Part shown: piece by piece, positions 1 to 7,552 of the stretch
Layout: every line of letters begins with the position of its first letter
How positions within the stretch are numbered: the first letter of the stretch is position 1
From: QHCF01 sp003244275
Lineage (GTDB): Bacteria; Actinomycetota; Acidimicrobiia; Acidimicrobiales; QHCF01
Length of the DNA: 22,296 nt
NCBI GenBank assembly: GCA_036806345.1
Contig: DAIROT010000037.1
Span: 1 to 22,296, forward strand
Direction of reading: 5' to 3'
Position numbers and translations under genes: made by a program
The notes under the pieces: generated by a model
The model's database searches: none
What the model was told of the DNA's origin: nothing
What the model saw: only the letters and a program-made list of their open reading frames with translations

Positions 1-15
1 GGATGGGAACTCCCC

Positions 16-43
16 GATCGAGGACGGTTGATCGAGGACGGTT
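16..43. repeat. 14-bp tandem repeat, two perfect copies
   Basis: The unit GATCGAGGACGGTT occurs twice head to tail just upstream of the first gene. Each copy supplies a TGA in a different reading frame (29-31 and 43-45). The first 45 bases could therefore hold the end of an upstream gene, but which frame is used cannot be decided from so short a stretch. No function is assigned. Confidence 0.7.
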
Positions 44-69
44 GAGCCAGCGGAGTACCCTCAGGGGCA

Positions 70-966
70 ATGGCACGCTCAAACCAAGGGTACGGCAACA
101 TCCTTCCTCGATCGGTGGTCGGTGTGGCTGCCCTGCTGGTGGCAGCGGCCATCGGTGCGGCCTTGAGCGGCACGATCCTCTACGCGTACTACCAGTATCG
201 CCAGACCACCACCGAGAGCCGGGTCAGTTCGTTCATCAACGGTTTCGACAAGCGCTACGGCACCGCCCTGTCCACCATCCAGGCCGACAGCACCAACGCC
301 CAGAATGGCATCGCCAAGGCTCTCGAGCCACTGGTCAAGAATGGTGGGGGTGGGGGCGCCCTCAGCAATGTGCTGCGCAAGGCATCCCCGGCGGTCTGGT
401 TCGTCCACACCCTCGGCCCCGACGGCGCACCCTCGGTTGGATCGGCCGTGGCGGTGGCGTCAGACAGCGGCCAGACCCTCCTGCTCACCTCCTACAGCAC
501 CATTCAGGCGGCGACTCACACCCCCGGCCCCACCATCTATGTCCGCAAGAACAACACCGACACGCCCGCCACTCTCTACAACTGGCAGCAGGGGAGCGAC
601 CTGGCTCTGCTCAAGCTCAACATGGGGAACCTGCCAACCCTGACCTTCTCCACCTCCACGGCGACCATCGGCGAGCAGCTCTTCGCCATCTCGGGAGAGG
701 GCTCCAACGGCGGCTCAGTCAGCCCCGGCCAGGTCAACGATGCAGCAACCAACCTGATTCAGAACGACGTCCCAATTGGCCCCTCCTTCCAGGGAGGGCC
801 ACTCCTGGATGCCAGCGACAAGATCGTGGGCATCGCATCGCTCAATTACAGTCCGCTGGGTTTCCCGTCGACGGGCATCTACTTCGGCATTCCCATCCAG
901 GCGGCCTGCACCCAGGTCCTCAAGTGCCCTGGTGGCACCCCCCAGGCCGGCCCACCCTCGGCCTGA
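70..966 (+). CDS. Membrane-anchored trypsin-fold (S1/HtrA-like) protein with a degenerate catalytic triad
   Basis: This is a 298 aa protein with a single N-terminal membrane segment (about residues 15-40), so the rest is expected outside the membrane. A linker with a short Gly run is followed by a chymotrypsin/HtrA-like fold from about residue 105. The family landmarks can be aligned, but two of the three catalytic residues are gone. The usual LTNYHVV block reads LTSYSTI, giving Ser143 in place of His. The Asp block SDLALLKL is intact (Asp177). The usual GNSGGPL block reads SFQGGPL, giving Gln241 in place of Ser. No PDZ domain follows. The likely role is binding or scaffolding rather than proteolysis, which is inference. 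The ATG is preceded by AGGGGC at good spacing. The gene is convergent with the penicillin-binding protein gene. Fold assignment is moderately sure; loss of catalysis is clear if the alignment holds. Confidence 0.8.
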   Translation: MARSNQGYGNILPRSVVGVAALLVAAAIGAALSGTILYAYYQYRQTTTESRVSSFINGFDKRYGTALSTIQADSTNAQNGIAKALEPLVKNGGGGGALSNVLRKASPAVWFVHTLGPDGAPSVGSAVAVASDSGQTLLLTSYSTIQAATHTPGPTIYVRKNNTDTPATLYNWQQGSDLALLKLNMGNLPTLTFSTSTATIGEQLFAISGEGSNGGSVSPGQVNDAATNLIQNDVPIGPSFQGGPLLDASDKIVGIASLNYSPLGFPSTGIYFGIPIQAACTQVLKCPGGTPQAGPPSA

Positions 967-980
967 GAGCAACCGCTCTC
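965..980. terminator. Possible bidirectional terminator hairpin between convergent genes
   Basis: GAGAGC-AACC-GCTCTC forms a perfect 6-bp stem with a 4-nt loop. It overlaps the stop codon of the protease-like gene and lies in the 35-bp gap before the convergent penicillin-binding protein gene ends. There is no T-tract, so this is only a candidate. Confidence 0.35.
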
Positions 981-1001
981 TCGGACGTCGCTGCCCCAGG
1001 C

Positions 1002-3284
1002 TCAATGACCGAACACTGGACTTAGGGAGGTTGTGGTGGTGGTACCAGCGCGAGATCCTGGCATGGTACTGGCGGTTGTGGCGGTGGATGAAGGCGCTGG
1101 GCTGGCCGGGACCGGGCCGGGGGTGGCGGCAGCCGGCGGTGTCGGGGCGTTGGGAGCGGAGGGCCCATAGATGTAGGGGCCGCCCGAGCCGGTGGGCGCC
1201 GGCATGAGCTGGTCACCGGGGTTGATGCCGTGGCGCTGCTGGAGGGCCAGGACATCGGGTGGCACACTGAGCGGAGGCGGTTGATCAAAGGCAGTGACCG
1301 GCACCCCCTGCAGAGCCTGGGACATGTAGTCGTGCCAGACCTGGGCCGGGATCGTGCCACCGAAGACCTGGCCCACCCCCTTGATACCGGTCAGCGCGTG
1401 CTTGAACTCGAAGTCCGAGAATCCCATCTGCACGGCGGTGGACAGAGACGGCGTGTAGCCCACGAACCAGGCGTCATGAAACCCCTCGGTGGTTCCGGTC
1501 TTGCCAGCGGCCGGGCGGCCCTTGAGGACGGCATTGGGGTACCCCGTGCCGTGTTGGATCACCCCAGTCAGGATGTCGGTCACATTGTCGGCGATGGCCT
1601 TGCTGATCACCTGGGTCCCGTGCGGGTGAGTGTTGTCGATGATGGCCTTGCCCGAGGGCCCCACCACCCGCACTATCGGCGACGGGCCTATACGCAGACC
1701 ATGATTGGCGAAGGTGGAGTAGGCCGAGGCCATGTCCAGGGGAGAGACTCCGACCACGCCCAGGGTGTAGGTGAGACCCTGGTACTTGGGGCTGTACCAG
1801 GCGCTGGTGATGCCCAGCTTCTTGGCCATCTCCGCTACCTTGGCCACCCCGGCGTCCCGGATGATCTGGGCGTAAACGGTGTTGATCGACAACCAAGTGG
1901 CAGTGGCGACGTTTACTGGGCCCTGGCCACCGCCTTCGGCGTTGTGAATGGTGCACTTGCTCCCCGTACAACCAGGGACCTGGAACACGTTGGGAGCGGA
2001 GTAGACCCGACTGGGCAGGATGCCCTCGGACAGGGCGGCAGCCAGGGTGAAGGGCTTGAAGGCCGAACCTGCCTGCAACCCGCCGCCTCCGCCGGCGACC
2101 GTCTGGCCGTTCCAGCAGGTGGCCTTCACCTCGACCTCGGCAGCCGGGTCGGAGGACAGATCCTGTGGACACCCTCCAAGCGCAATGTTGACCTGGGAGG
2201 CGGCAAAGTTCCGTCCGCCAATGAGGCTCTTCACGTAACCGGTGGCCGGCTCCACTGAGACCAACGTCATGTCAAGGGGGGGAGAGGTGCCGGCCAGTTC
2301 GCTCGTAATCCGTCCCTGAGCGTCAGCCTGCAGTGCCGGATCAAGGGTCGTCTGGATTCGCAGCCCTCCCTTGTAGAGCTGATCGGGCCCCAGCTTGGTG
2401 AGCAGATAACGCCTCACGTAGTCGAAGAAGTATGGATACTTGGGCGCCTGCTGCTGCGGCGGGTAGACGACCGTCTGTGGAAGACCCTTCTTCACCCCCT
2501 CCGGCAGGGTGACGGCTTCTGCCATAGCCACCTGGTACTGGCCCTGATCGAGGTAGTGCTGGGCGAGCATCTCGCCCAGCACCAGCTCTCGGCGTTGCTC
2601 TCCCTGGGCCAGGCTGACCAGGGGGTCGTAGTCACTGGGAGCCGGGATGAGCCCGACCAGCAGGGCGGCCTGGGATGCATCGAGCTGGCTGACCGGGATG
2701 CGAAAATACTCCTCGGCCGCCGCTCCTGCCCCGTATGCACCTTCGCCGAAGTAGACGGTCGACAGATAGTCATACATGACCTGATCCTTGGAGGCGCTAC
2801 GACTCAGCTGAGTAGCCAGCACAGCCTCCCGCAGCTTGCGGGTCAGCGTGCGACGGCCGTTGGTGTAGGCGTTCTTCACGTACTGCTGGGTGATGGTGGA
2901 TCCACCCTGGACCGTCTTGCCGTTGGTGACATCGGCCCACGCCGCCCGGAGGGTGCCCCCAAAGGAGACTCCACCCTCGTGGTAGAAGTTGCGGTCCTCG
3001 GAGGAGACCACTGCTTGCTTGAGCACGGTGGGAATGTCCGATATCCGCACAGGGATGTTCTGGCCGACCGGGCGGAATTCGCCAATCTCGTTACCGGCGG
3101 CGTCATAGACGGTGCTGACCTGGGATGCTGGCGTCACGTTGGGGGGCGGCAGCGCAGCCGGCAGCGGTAGGTAGACGAAGGCAGCCACCACCACCGAGAC
3201 GGCCACTATGGGTGCGCCAATCACACCCAGCACGGCACCGGCAGCGATGCGAATTGCGGACCACATTCGCCCCCATCCTGGCAT
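1002..3284 (-). CDS. Class A penicillin-binding protein (GT51 transglycosylase plus transpeptidase)
   Basis: This bifunctional peptidoglycan synthase is anchored by one N-terminal membrane segment (about residues 16-40) and acts outside the membrane. It polymerises lipid II and crosslinks the stem peptides. The GT51 domain shows SSEDRNFYHEGGV with catalytic Glu96, then QGGSTITQQYVKN. The transpeptidase domain has the SxxK motif SAFK (Ser407, Lys410), the SxN motif SIN (Ser466, Asn468) and KTGT (Lys595). The C-terminus is a Pro/Thr/Ser-rich tail of about 80 residues with no PASTA domain. Length (760 aa) is normal for the PonA group. The first ATG (3284) has no good ribosome site. The ATG at residue 7 (3266) has a G-rich AGGATGGGGG site and may be the real start. 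The gene is divergent from selA. In Mycobacterium the PBP gene ponA2 lies beside whiB4 and the ArsA-like pair, and here those genes are about 5 kb away. Confidence 0.95.
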   Translation of the reverse strand: MPGWGRMWSAIRIAAGAVLGVIGAPIVAVSVVVAAFVYLPLPAALPPPNVTPASQVSTVYDAAGNEIGEFRPVGQNIPVRISDIPTVLKQAVVSSEDRNFYHEGGVSFGGTLRAAWADVTNGKTVQGGSTITQQYVKNAYTNGRRTLTRKLREAVLATQLSRSASKDQVMYDYLSTVYFGEGAYGAGAAAEEYFRIPVSQLDASQAALLVGLIPAPSDYDPLVSLAQGEQRRELVLGEMLAQHYLDQGQYQVAMAEAVTLPEGVKKGLPQTVVYPPQQQAPKYPYFFDYVRRYLLTKLGPDQLYKGGLRIQTTLDPALQADAQGRITSELAGTSPPLDMTLVSVEPATGYVKSLIGGRNFAASQVNIALGGCPQDLSSDPAAEVEVKATCWNGQTVAGGGGGLQAGSAFKPFTLAAALSEGILPSRVYSAPNVFQVPGCTGSKCTIHNAEGGGQGPVNVATATWLSINTVYAQIIRDAGVAKVAEMAKKLGITSAWYSPKYQGLTYTLGVVGVSPLDMASAYSTFANHGLRIGPSPIVRVVGPSGKAIIDNTHPHGTQVISKAIADNVTDILTGVIQHGTGYPNAVLKGRPAAGKTGTTEGFHDAWFVGYTPSLSTAVQMGFSDFEFKHALTGIKGVGQVFGGTIPAQVWHDYMSQALQGVPVTAFDQPPPLSVPPDVLALQQRHGINPGDQLMPAPTGSGGPYIYGPSAPNAPTPPAAATPGPVPASPAPSSTATTASTMPGSRAGTTTTTSLSPVFGH

Positions 3285-3285
3285 G

Positions 3286-3306
3286 GCCCCGCCCAGGAGG
3301 CGGGGC
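3286..3306. promoter_or_regulatory. Perfect 8-bp GC hairpin between the divergent PBP and selA genes
   Basis: GCCCCGCC-CAGGA-GGCGGGGC is a perfect inverted repeat in the 45-bp divergent spacer. It would fold in the 5' leader of either transcript and would cover the region where a ribosome site for the first PBP start would lie. It could equally be a protein-binding palindrome. Function is unknown. Confidence 0.4.
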
Positions 3307-3329
3307 GGGGGAAGAGCGACGCGGCACCT

Positions 3330-4655
3330 ATGCTCCAGGCGGTGAGGCCGCCCTCGGTCGACTCGCTGGCCCGGAGCCTGGCCGACACCGGTCTACCTCA
3401 CCCGTTGCTGGTAGATGCCGCCCGTCAGGCAATCGCCTCCGGCGATCCGGCCTCGGCTCGGGCGGTGGCCGAGTCGGTTGGCCGGGCGCTGCTTCGTCCG
3501 GTGATCAATGCCACCGGCGTGCTGCTGCACACCAACCTGGGCCGTGCTCCTCTTGGGGCTTCCCTCGGGATCAACCCGGACCCGGGTGGCATCCGAGCCA
3601 CCAACCTGGAGCTGGATCTCGCCACCGGCAAGCGGGGCTCCCGCCGGGCTCACGCCGCTGCCCTGTTGGCGCGAGCCACGGGTGCCGAGGCGGCCCTGGT
3701 GGTGAACAACGGGGCGGCCGCCCTCCTCTTGGTGCTGGCTGCCCTGGCCGCTGACCGGGCGGTGGTAGTCAGCCGGGGCGAGCTGGTGGAGATTGGAGGT
3801 GGGTTTCGCATCCCCGAGGTGTTGGCCGCCTCAGGAGCCACGCTGGTCGAGGTTGGCACCACCAACCGCACCCGGTTGGGTGACTATGCGGACGCACTGG
3901 ACTCCGAATCAAGCGACAGGGATCCAGCTCTGCTTCTCAAGGTCCACCAATCGAACTACCGGATCGTCGGCTTCACCCAGTCGGTAGAGGTGGCCGAGCT
4001 GGCTGGCCTGCGGTGCCCGGTGGTCGCCGACATCGGCTCCGGGTTACTCGACTCCCGCGCTCCCTGGCTGCCGGGGGGACCGCCCGGATGGCTGACCGGC
4101 GAGCCGGCAGCCCGCCAGACCCTGGCCGCCGGCGCAGCTCTGGTCACCTTCTCGGGGGACAAGCTGCTGGGGGGGCCCCAGGCCGGTGTGATAGCCGGGC
4201 GTGGTGACCTGGTCGAGCGCTGTGCCCGCCATCCTCTGGCCCGCGCCCTTCGACCCGGTGGTCTGGTGCTGTCCGCGCTCCAGGCCACCTGCCTGGCTTA
4301 CCTCCGGGGGGACGGCCTGGCCATCCCCTTCTGGCGGATGGCCACCGCCGAGGTCTCCGAACTGCGTCGCCGCTCCCTCGCTCTGGGTGTGGGCGACCCG
4401 GTGGACTGCTGCTCGGTGGCCGGAGGGGGCTCCCTGCCGGGCCTGGAGATCCCGTCGGCCGGTGTGAGCCTGGCGGGTGACCTCACGGCCGGCCTGCGAA
4501 CCCATGAGCAGCCCGTGATCGCCCGGACCGTGGGGGGGAGGACCCTCGTCGACCTTCGCAGCGTCGACCCACCCGACGACCACATAGTGGCCGACGCCCT
4601 GACCGCCTGCGGGGCCCGGACCGCGCTGGTAGGGCAGACAGACCAGTGCACGTAG
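3330..4655 (+). CDS. selA: L-seryl-tRNA(Sec) selenium transferase SelA
   Basis: SelA is a PLP enzyme that converts seryl-tRNA(Sec) to selenocysteyl-tRNA(Sec) using selenophosphate. The 441 aa protein is close to the family's usual length. It opens with the SelA-like segment PSVDSLARSL, followed by RPVINATGVLLHTNLGRAPL, VVSRGELVEIGGGFRIPEV, EVGTTNRT, KVHQSNYRIVGFT and the PLP-lysine motif FSGDKLLGGPQAG (Lys278). All expected blocks are intact. The ATG has only a weak upstream purine run (GGGGGAAGAG, rather distant). The stop codon lies inside selB, overlapping it by 10 nt, so the two are translated as a coupled operon. The pathway also needs selenophosphate synthetase (SelD) and tRNA-Sec, and neither is seen in this window. 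Confidence 0.97.
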   Translation: MLQAVRPPSVDSLARSLADTGLPHPLLVDAARQAIASGDPASARAVAESVGRALLRPVINATGVLLHTNLGRAPLGASLGINPDPGGIRATNLELDLATGKRGSRRAHAAALLARATGAEAALVVNNGAAALLLVLAALAADRAVVVSRGELVEIGGGFRIPEVLAASGATLVEVGTTNRTRLGDYADALDSESSDRDPALLLKVHQSNYRIVGFTQSVEVAELAGLRCPVVADIGSGLLDSRAPWLPGGPPGWLTGEPAARQTLAAGAALVTFSGDKLLGGPQAGVIAGRGDLVERCARHPLARALRPGGLVLSALQATCLAYLRGDGLAIPFWRMATAEVSELRRRSLALGVGDPVDCCSVAGGGSLPGLEIPSAGVSLAGDLTAGLRTHEQPVIARTVGGRTLVDLRSVDPPDDHIVADALTACGARTALVGQTDQCT

Positions 4656-6412
4656 TCGCCACCGCCGGCCACGTCGACCACGGCAAGTCGACTCTGGTCA
4701 AGGCGCTGACCGGGACCGACCCCGACCGCTGGGCGGAGGAGAAAGAGCGGGGCCTGACCATTGATCTGGGCTTCGCCCGGATGGTCCTTCCCTCCGGGCG
4801 GGAGGCAGCCTTCGTCGACGTCCCCGGCCATGTCCGCTTCATCAAGAACATGCTGGCGGGAGTGGGAGCGGTCGATGCCTGCCTGTTCGTGGTGGCCGCT
4901 ACCGAGGGATGGAAGCCCCAGTCCGAGGAGCACCTGCGCATCTTGGAGCTGGTCGGGCTGAGCCATGGGGTGGTGGCCCTCACCAAGGTGGCCGGGCTGG
5001 ATGACGAATGGCGAGAGCTGGCCGCCCTGGATGTGGCCGACCGGGTGGCTGGCACCTTCCTGGAAGGCGCCGACGTGGTCGAGGCTGATGCCCCTACCGG
5101 CTTGGGGCTCGAGCAGCTCACCCAGAGCCTCGACCGGCTGCTGGCGAATACGCCCACGGCGGCCGACCGCGGCCGACCGCGGCTCTGGGTGGACCGATCC
5201 TTCCCGGCCCGGGGCGCGGGCACGGTGGTCACTGGCACCCTGGCAGGAGGAACCCTGGTGATCGGCGACGAGCTGGCGATCGTAGGCCCGAGCGCCATCC
5301 ATGGGCCCGCCTCCCGGCGGCGGGTGAGGGTCCGCGGCCTTCAGAGCCATGGGCAGGGGCTTTCCTCTGTGGCGCCGGGTCGGCGGGTGGCGGCCAACCT
5401 GACCGGCGTGGCCCACGACCAGGTGGCTCGGGGTGACGCCCTGGTGCGCCCGGGCCAGTGGGCTCCGTCTCGGATCCTCGACTGCTCTCTCGCCGTGCTA
5501 TGCGCCCTCGATCACCCGGTGAGCCGGCGGGGCGCATATCACGCCCACATCGGCTCGGGCGAGCACGCGGCGCGGCTGCGGGTACTGGGCACCGACGCCA
5601 TCGAACCCGGTAGTCAGGGACTGGTACGACTCCACCTGCCGACCGCCATCCCCCTGGTCCCGGGCGACCGCTACGTACTGCGCGAGAGCGGACGGGACGA
5701 GACCATCGGGGGAGGCGAGGTGCTGGACGTGGCCCCTGTCCTGCCCGCCGCCCGGGCCCATCCCAGCCGGTCGGTGGCCAGGGTGGTGGCCGAGCGGGGG
5801 TGGGTGGATGCCCACGCCCTGGAGCGCCTGACCGGGGAGCGCCAGGTGCCCACCCTGGGACGCTGGGTGGTCGATCCGGCCGCCCTGGCAGAGAAGGCTC
5901 GCCATGTGACGGCGGCGGTGGCCTCAGCCGGCCCGCTTGGCTTGGATCTGGCGTCGCTCGACGACCAGGGACGGGCCGTCCTGGCCGAGTTGGCCGACGT
6001 GGTGGTGGAGGCAGGTCGAGCCCACCCGGCAAGTACGGACAGGCAAGCGGCTGGGGGTGGGTGGGCTGACCATCCCTTCGTAGCCGCCCTGGAGGCGGCC
6101 CCGTTTGCCCCCCCCGATCCGGCTCAGGCGGGAGTCGACCCCTCGGAGGTGCGAGAGCTGGTCCGGCGCGGCCTGGTCATGGAGCGCGACGGCGCCTGGT
6201 TCGCCCATTCTGCGGTGGAGCGGGCGGGACAGGCCGTGGCCCGACTCCTCCTGGCCCACCCCGAGGGGCTGACGGTGGCCGCCGTGCGAGACGAGCTGGG
6301 CACCACCCGCAAGCACGTACTACCCCTCCTGGCCCACCTCGACGCAACCGGGGTCACCAGGCGCCGCGGAGACCTTCGTATCGGCGGCCCCCGTCTTCCG
6401 GAGCCGGCGTGA
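4646..6412 (+). CDS. selB: Selenocysteine-specific elongation factor SelB
   Basis: SelB is a GTPase that carries Sec-tRNA to the ribosome at UGA codons marked by a SECIS hairpin. The 588 aa protein starts at GTG, ten bases before the end of selA. The start is fixed by the canonical N-terminus HVVATAGHVDHGKST. G1 is GHVDHGKST (8-16), G2 Thr38 is in RGLTID, and G3 is DVPGH (58-62). G4, usually TKxD in SelB, reads TKVA (113-116) and lacks the Asp that reads guanine. The EF-Tu-like beta-barrel domains follow, then winged-helix repeats at the C-terminus (about 370-588) that in the family bind SECIS RNA. Length is normal. The identity is firm. The effect of the altered G4 is uncertain, and GLDD just downstream might compensate. 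Confidence 0.96.
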   Translation: MHVVATAGHVDHGKSTLVKALTGTDPDRWAEEKERGLTIDLGFARMVLPSGREAAFVDVPGHVRFIKNMLAGVGAVDACLFVVAATEGWKPQSEEHLRILELVGLSHGVVALTKVAGLDDEWRELAALDVADRVAGTFLEGADVVEADAPTGLGLEQLTQSLDRLLANTPTAADRGRPRLWVDRSFPARGAGTVVTGTLAGGTLVIGDELAIVGPSAIHGPASRRRVRVRGLQSHGQGLSSVAPGRRVAANLTGVAHDQVARGDALVRPGQWAPSRILDCSLAVLCALDHPVSRRGAYHAHIGSGEHAARLRVLGTDAIEPGSQGLVRLHLPTAIPLVPGDRYVLRESGRDETIGGGEVLDVAPVLPAARAHPSRSVARVVAERGWVDAHALERLTGERQVPTLGRWVVDPAALAEKARHVTAAVASAGPLGLDLASLDDQGRAVLAELADVVVEAGRAHPASTDRQAAGGGWADHPFVAALEAAPFAPPDPAQAGVDPSEVRELVRRGLVMERDGAWFAHSAVERAGQAVARLLLAHPEGLTVAAVRDELGTTRKHVLPLLAHLDATGVTRRRGDLRIGGPRLPEPA

Positions 6413-6472
6413 GCAGGGAATTCGGACAGCTGTGGGAGGGCGAGGCGCCCGGGCGGTAGGGGCATCTTCCGC

Positions 6473-6478
6473 TATGGT
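6473..6478 (+). promoter_or_regulatory. Possible -10 element upstream of the DUF929 gene
   Basis: TATGGT fits the actinobacterial TANNNT pattern and ends 9 nt before the ATG at 6488, which has no clear Shine-Dalgarno sequence. A very short leader or leaderless transcript is possible. No convincing -35 was found. Confidence 0.3.
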
Positions 6479-6487
6479 GACGAGCAC

Positions 6488-7552
6488 ATGGCCAATGTGA
6501 AATCGCCCTCTCCCAAGTCCTCCTCAGCCAAGTCCTCCTCAGCCAAATCCTCCTCAGCCAAATCCTCGCCAGTCAAATCTGCGCTCCGAGGCGGACCGCC
6601 AGGCCAGTCCCGCAATGTTGCCCTGGCCTGGGTCGCCGGCGTCGTGGTCCTGGCCGTGGTGATCGCCTTCGTGGCTGTCTACCTGACCAAGGGGTCGCCC
6701 AAGCCCGCCACCCACAGCAGTGCGGCGCCGTCCGACATCGTCCAGGCGGCCACCCACGTGCCACCCGCCACGCTGGCCGCGGTGGCACTGGGCACTGGAA
6801 CCAGTGCTCCTCGCCCGATCAAGGGCGCGCCCCTGCTCACCCAGGGCGGTGTGCCCCAGGTGGTCTATGTGGGCGCCGAGTACTGCCCGTACTGCGCCGC
6901 CCAGCGCTGGGCCCTGGTGGTGGCCCTCAGCCGGTTCGGCGCCTTCTCCAATCTCGGGGTCACTGAGTCGGCTACCAATGACACTCCTCCCGCCATCCAG
7001 ACCTTCAGCTTCTACGGCTCCCATTACTCCAGCCCATACCTGGCGTTCACGCCCATCGAGAACCAGAGCAACCAGCCGCTGCCCTCGGGTACCGCCTACA
7101 CCCCCCTCCAGCCGGTAACGCCTCTGGAGCAACGACTTGTCCAGACCTATGACACCTCCACCTATACCGGTCTGCCGGCTTCGCAGGACGGCGCCATCCC
7201 CTTTGTCGACTTTGCCAATCGCTATCTGACGGCGGGAGCCAGTTACCCGGCCACCACGCTGTCCGGAGTGACCAGAGCGAACATCGCTGGCAGCCTGGCC
7301 GACCCGTCCAGTCCCATCGCCCAGCAGGTCGATGGGGCGGCCAACCTGATCACCGCGGCTATCTGCGAGGTGACCGGCAATCAACCCGCCTCGGTGTGCG
7401 CCACGCCGAGCATCACCAAGGCCGAGGGGGCCCTCGGCACTACCACTGGCAACGGGGGCGCCTCCAGTGCCCCTCCAACCGGGGCCAGCGCTCCGGGTGG
7501 AGGGCCCAGCGCTCCGGCTGGGCCCTCCACCCTTCCCGGCTCGGGCGGATGA
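6488..7552 (+). CDS. DUF929-type membrane-anchored thioredoxin-like protein
   Basis: This 354 aa protein has a short Lys/Ser-rich cytoplasmic N-terminus made of pentapeptide repeats (KSSSA), one membrane segment (about 46-66) and a large extracytoplasmic domain. The domain contains VVYVGAEYCPYCAAQRW with a CPYC redox pair (Cys133, Cys136), typical of DUF929 and related thioredoxin-like proteins. The C-terminus is a Gly/Ala/Ser/Pro-rich tail from about residue 310. It overlaps the downstream VKOR gene by ATGA, so the two are translationally coupled. By analogy with DsbA-VKOR pairs it probably introduces or shuffles disulfides in exported proteins and is reoxidised by the VKOR partner. That partnership is inferred from linkage. 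Confidence 0.88.
   Translation: MANVKSPSPKSSSAKSSSAKSSSAKSSPVKSALRGGPPGQSRNVALAWVAGVVVLAVVIAFVAVYLTKGSPKPATHSSAAPSDIVQAATHVPPATLAAVALGTGTSAPRPIKGAPLLTQGGVPQVVYVGAEYCPYCAAQRWALVVALSRFGAFSNLGVTESATNDTPPAIQTFSFYGSHYSSPYLAFTPIENQSNQPLPSGTAYTPLQPVTPLEQRLVQTYDTSTYTGLPASQDGAIPFVDFANRYLTAGASYPATTLSGVTRANIAGSLADPSSPIAQQVDGAANLITAAICEVTGNQPASVCATPSITKAEGALGTTTGNGGASSAPPTGASAPGGGPSAPAGPSTLPGSGG
6515..6574 (+). repeat. 15-bp coding minisatellite (Lys-Ser-Ser-Ser-Ala units)
   Basis: The unit AAGTCCTCCTCAGCC occurs as three near-identical copies (6515-6559, differing only in AAG/AAA) plus a diverged fourth (6560-6574). It encodes KSSSA repeats on the cytoplasmic side of the DUF929 protein's membrane segment. 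Such units change copy number easily, so this N-terminus is likely variable in length between strains. Confidence 0.85.

Noticed and set aside
1..45. End of an upstream coding region
   Set aside because: Two frames end in TGA within the 14-bp repeat and neither has enough residues to judge. Noted in the repeat entry only.
3..1025. Long plus-strand ORF of 340 aa over the first gene
   Set aside because: It is an alternative frame of the trypsin-fold gene, rich in Arg/Gln/His/Pro with no recognisable motif. The 70-966 frame has a membrane segment, family blocks and a ribosome site.
1230..2258. Plus-strand ORF of 342 aa opposite the PBP gene
   Set aside because: It is an antisense shadow of the transpeptidase domain, created by high GC at third positions. 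No family motifs.
4298..5416. Minus-strand ORF of 372 aa across the selA-selB junction
   Set aside because: It is antisense to two well-supported genes and shows no conserved motif.
6413..6487. tRNA-Sec gene next to selB
   Set aside because: No cloverleaf, T-arm TTC motif or TCA anticodon is present. Only a weak 5-bp hairpin with a 3-nt loop (6438-6450) is seen.
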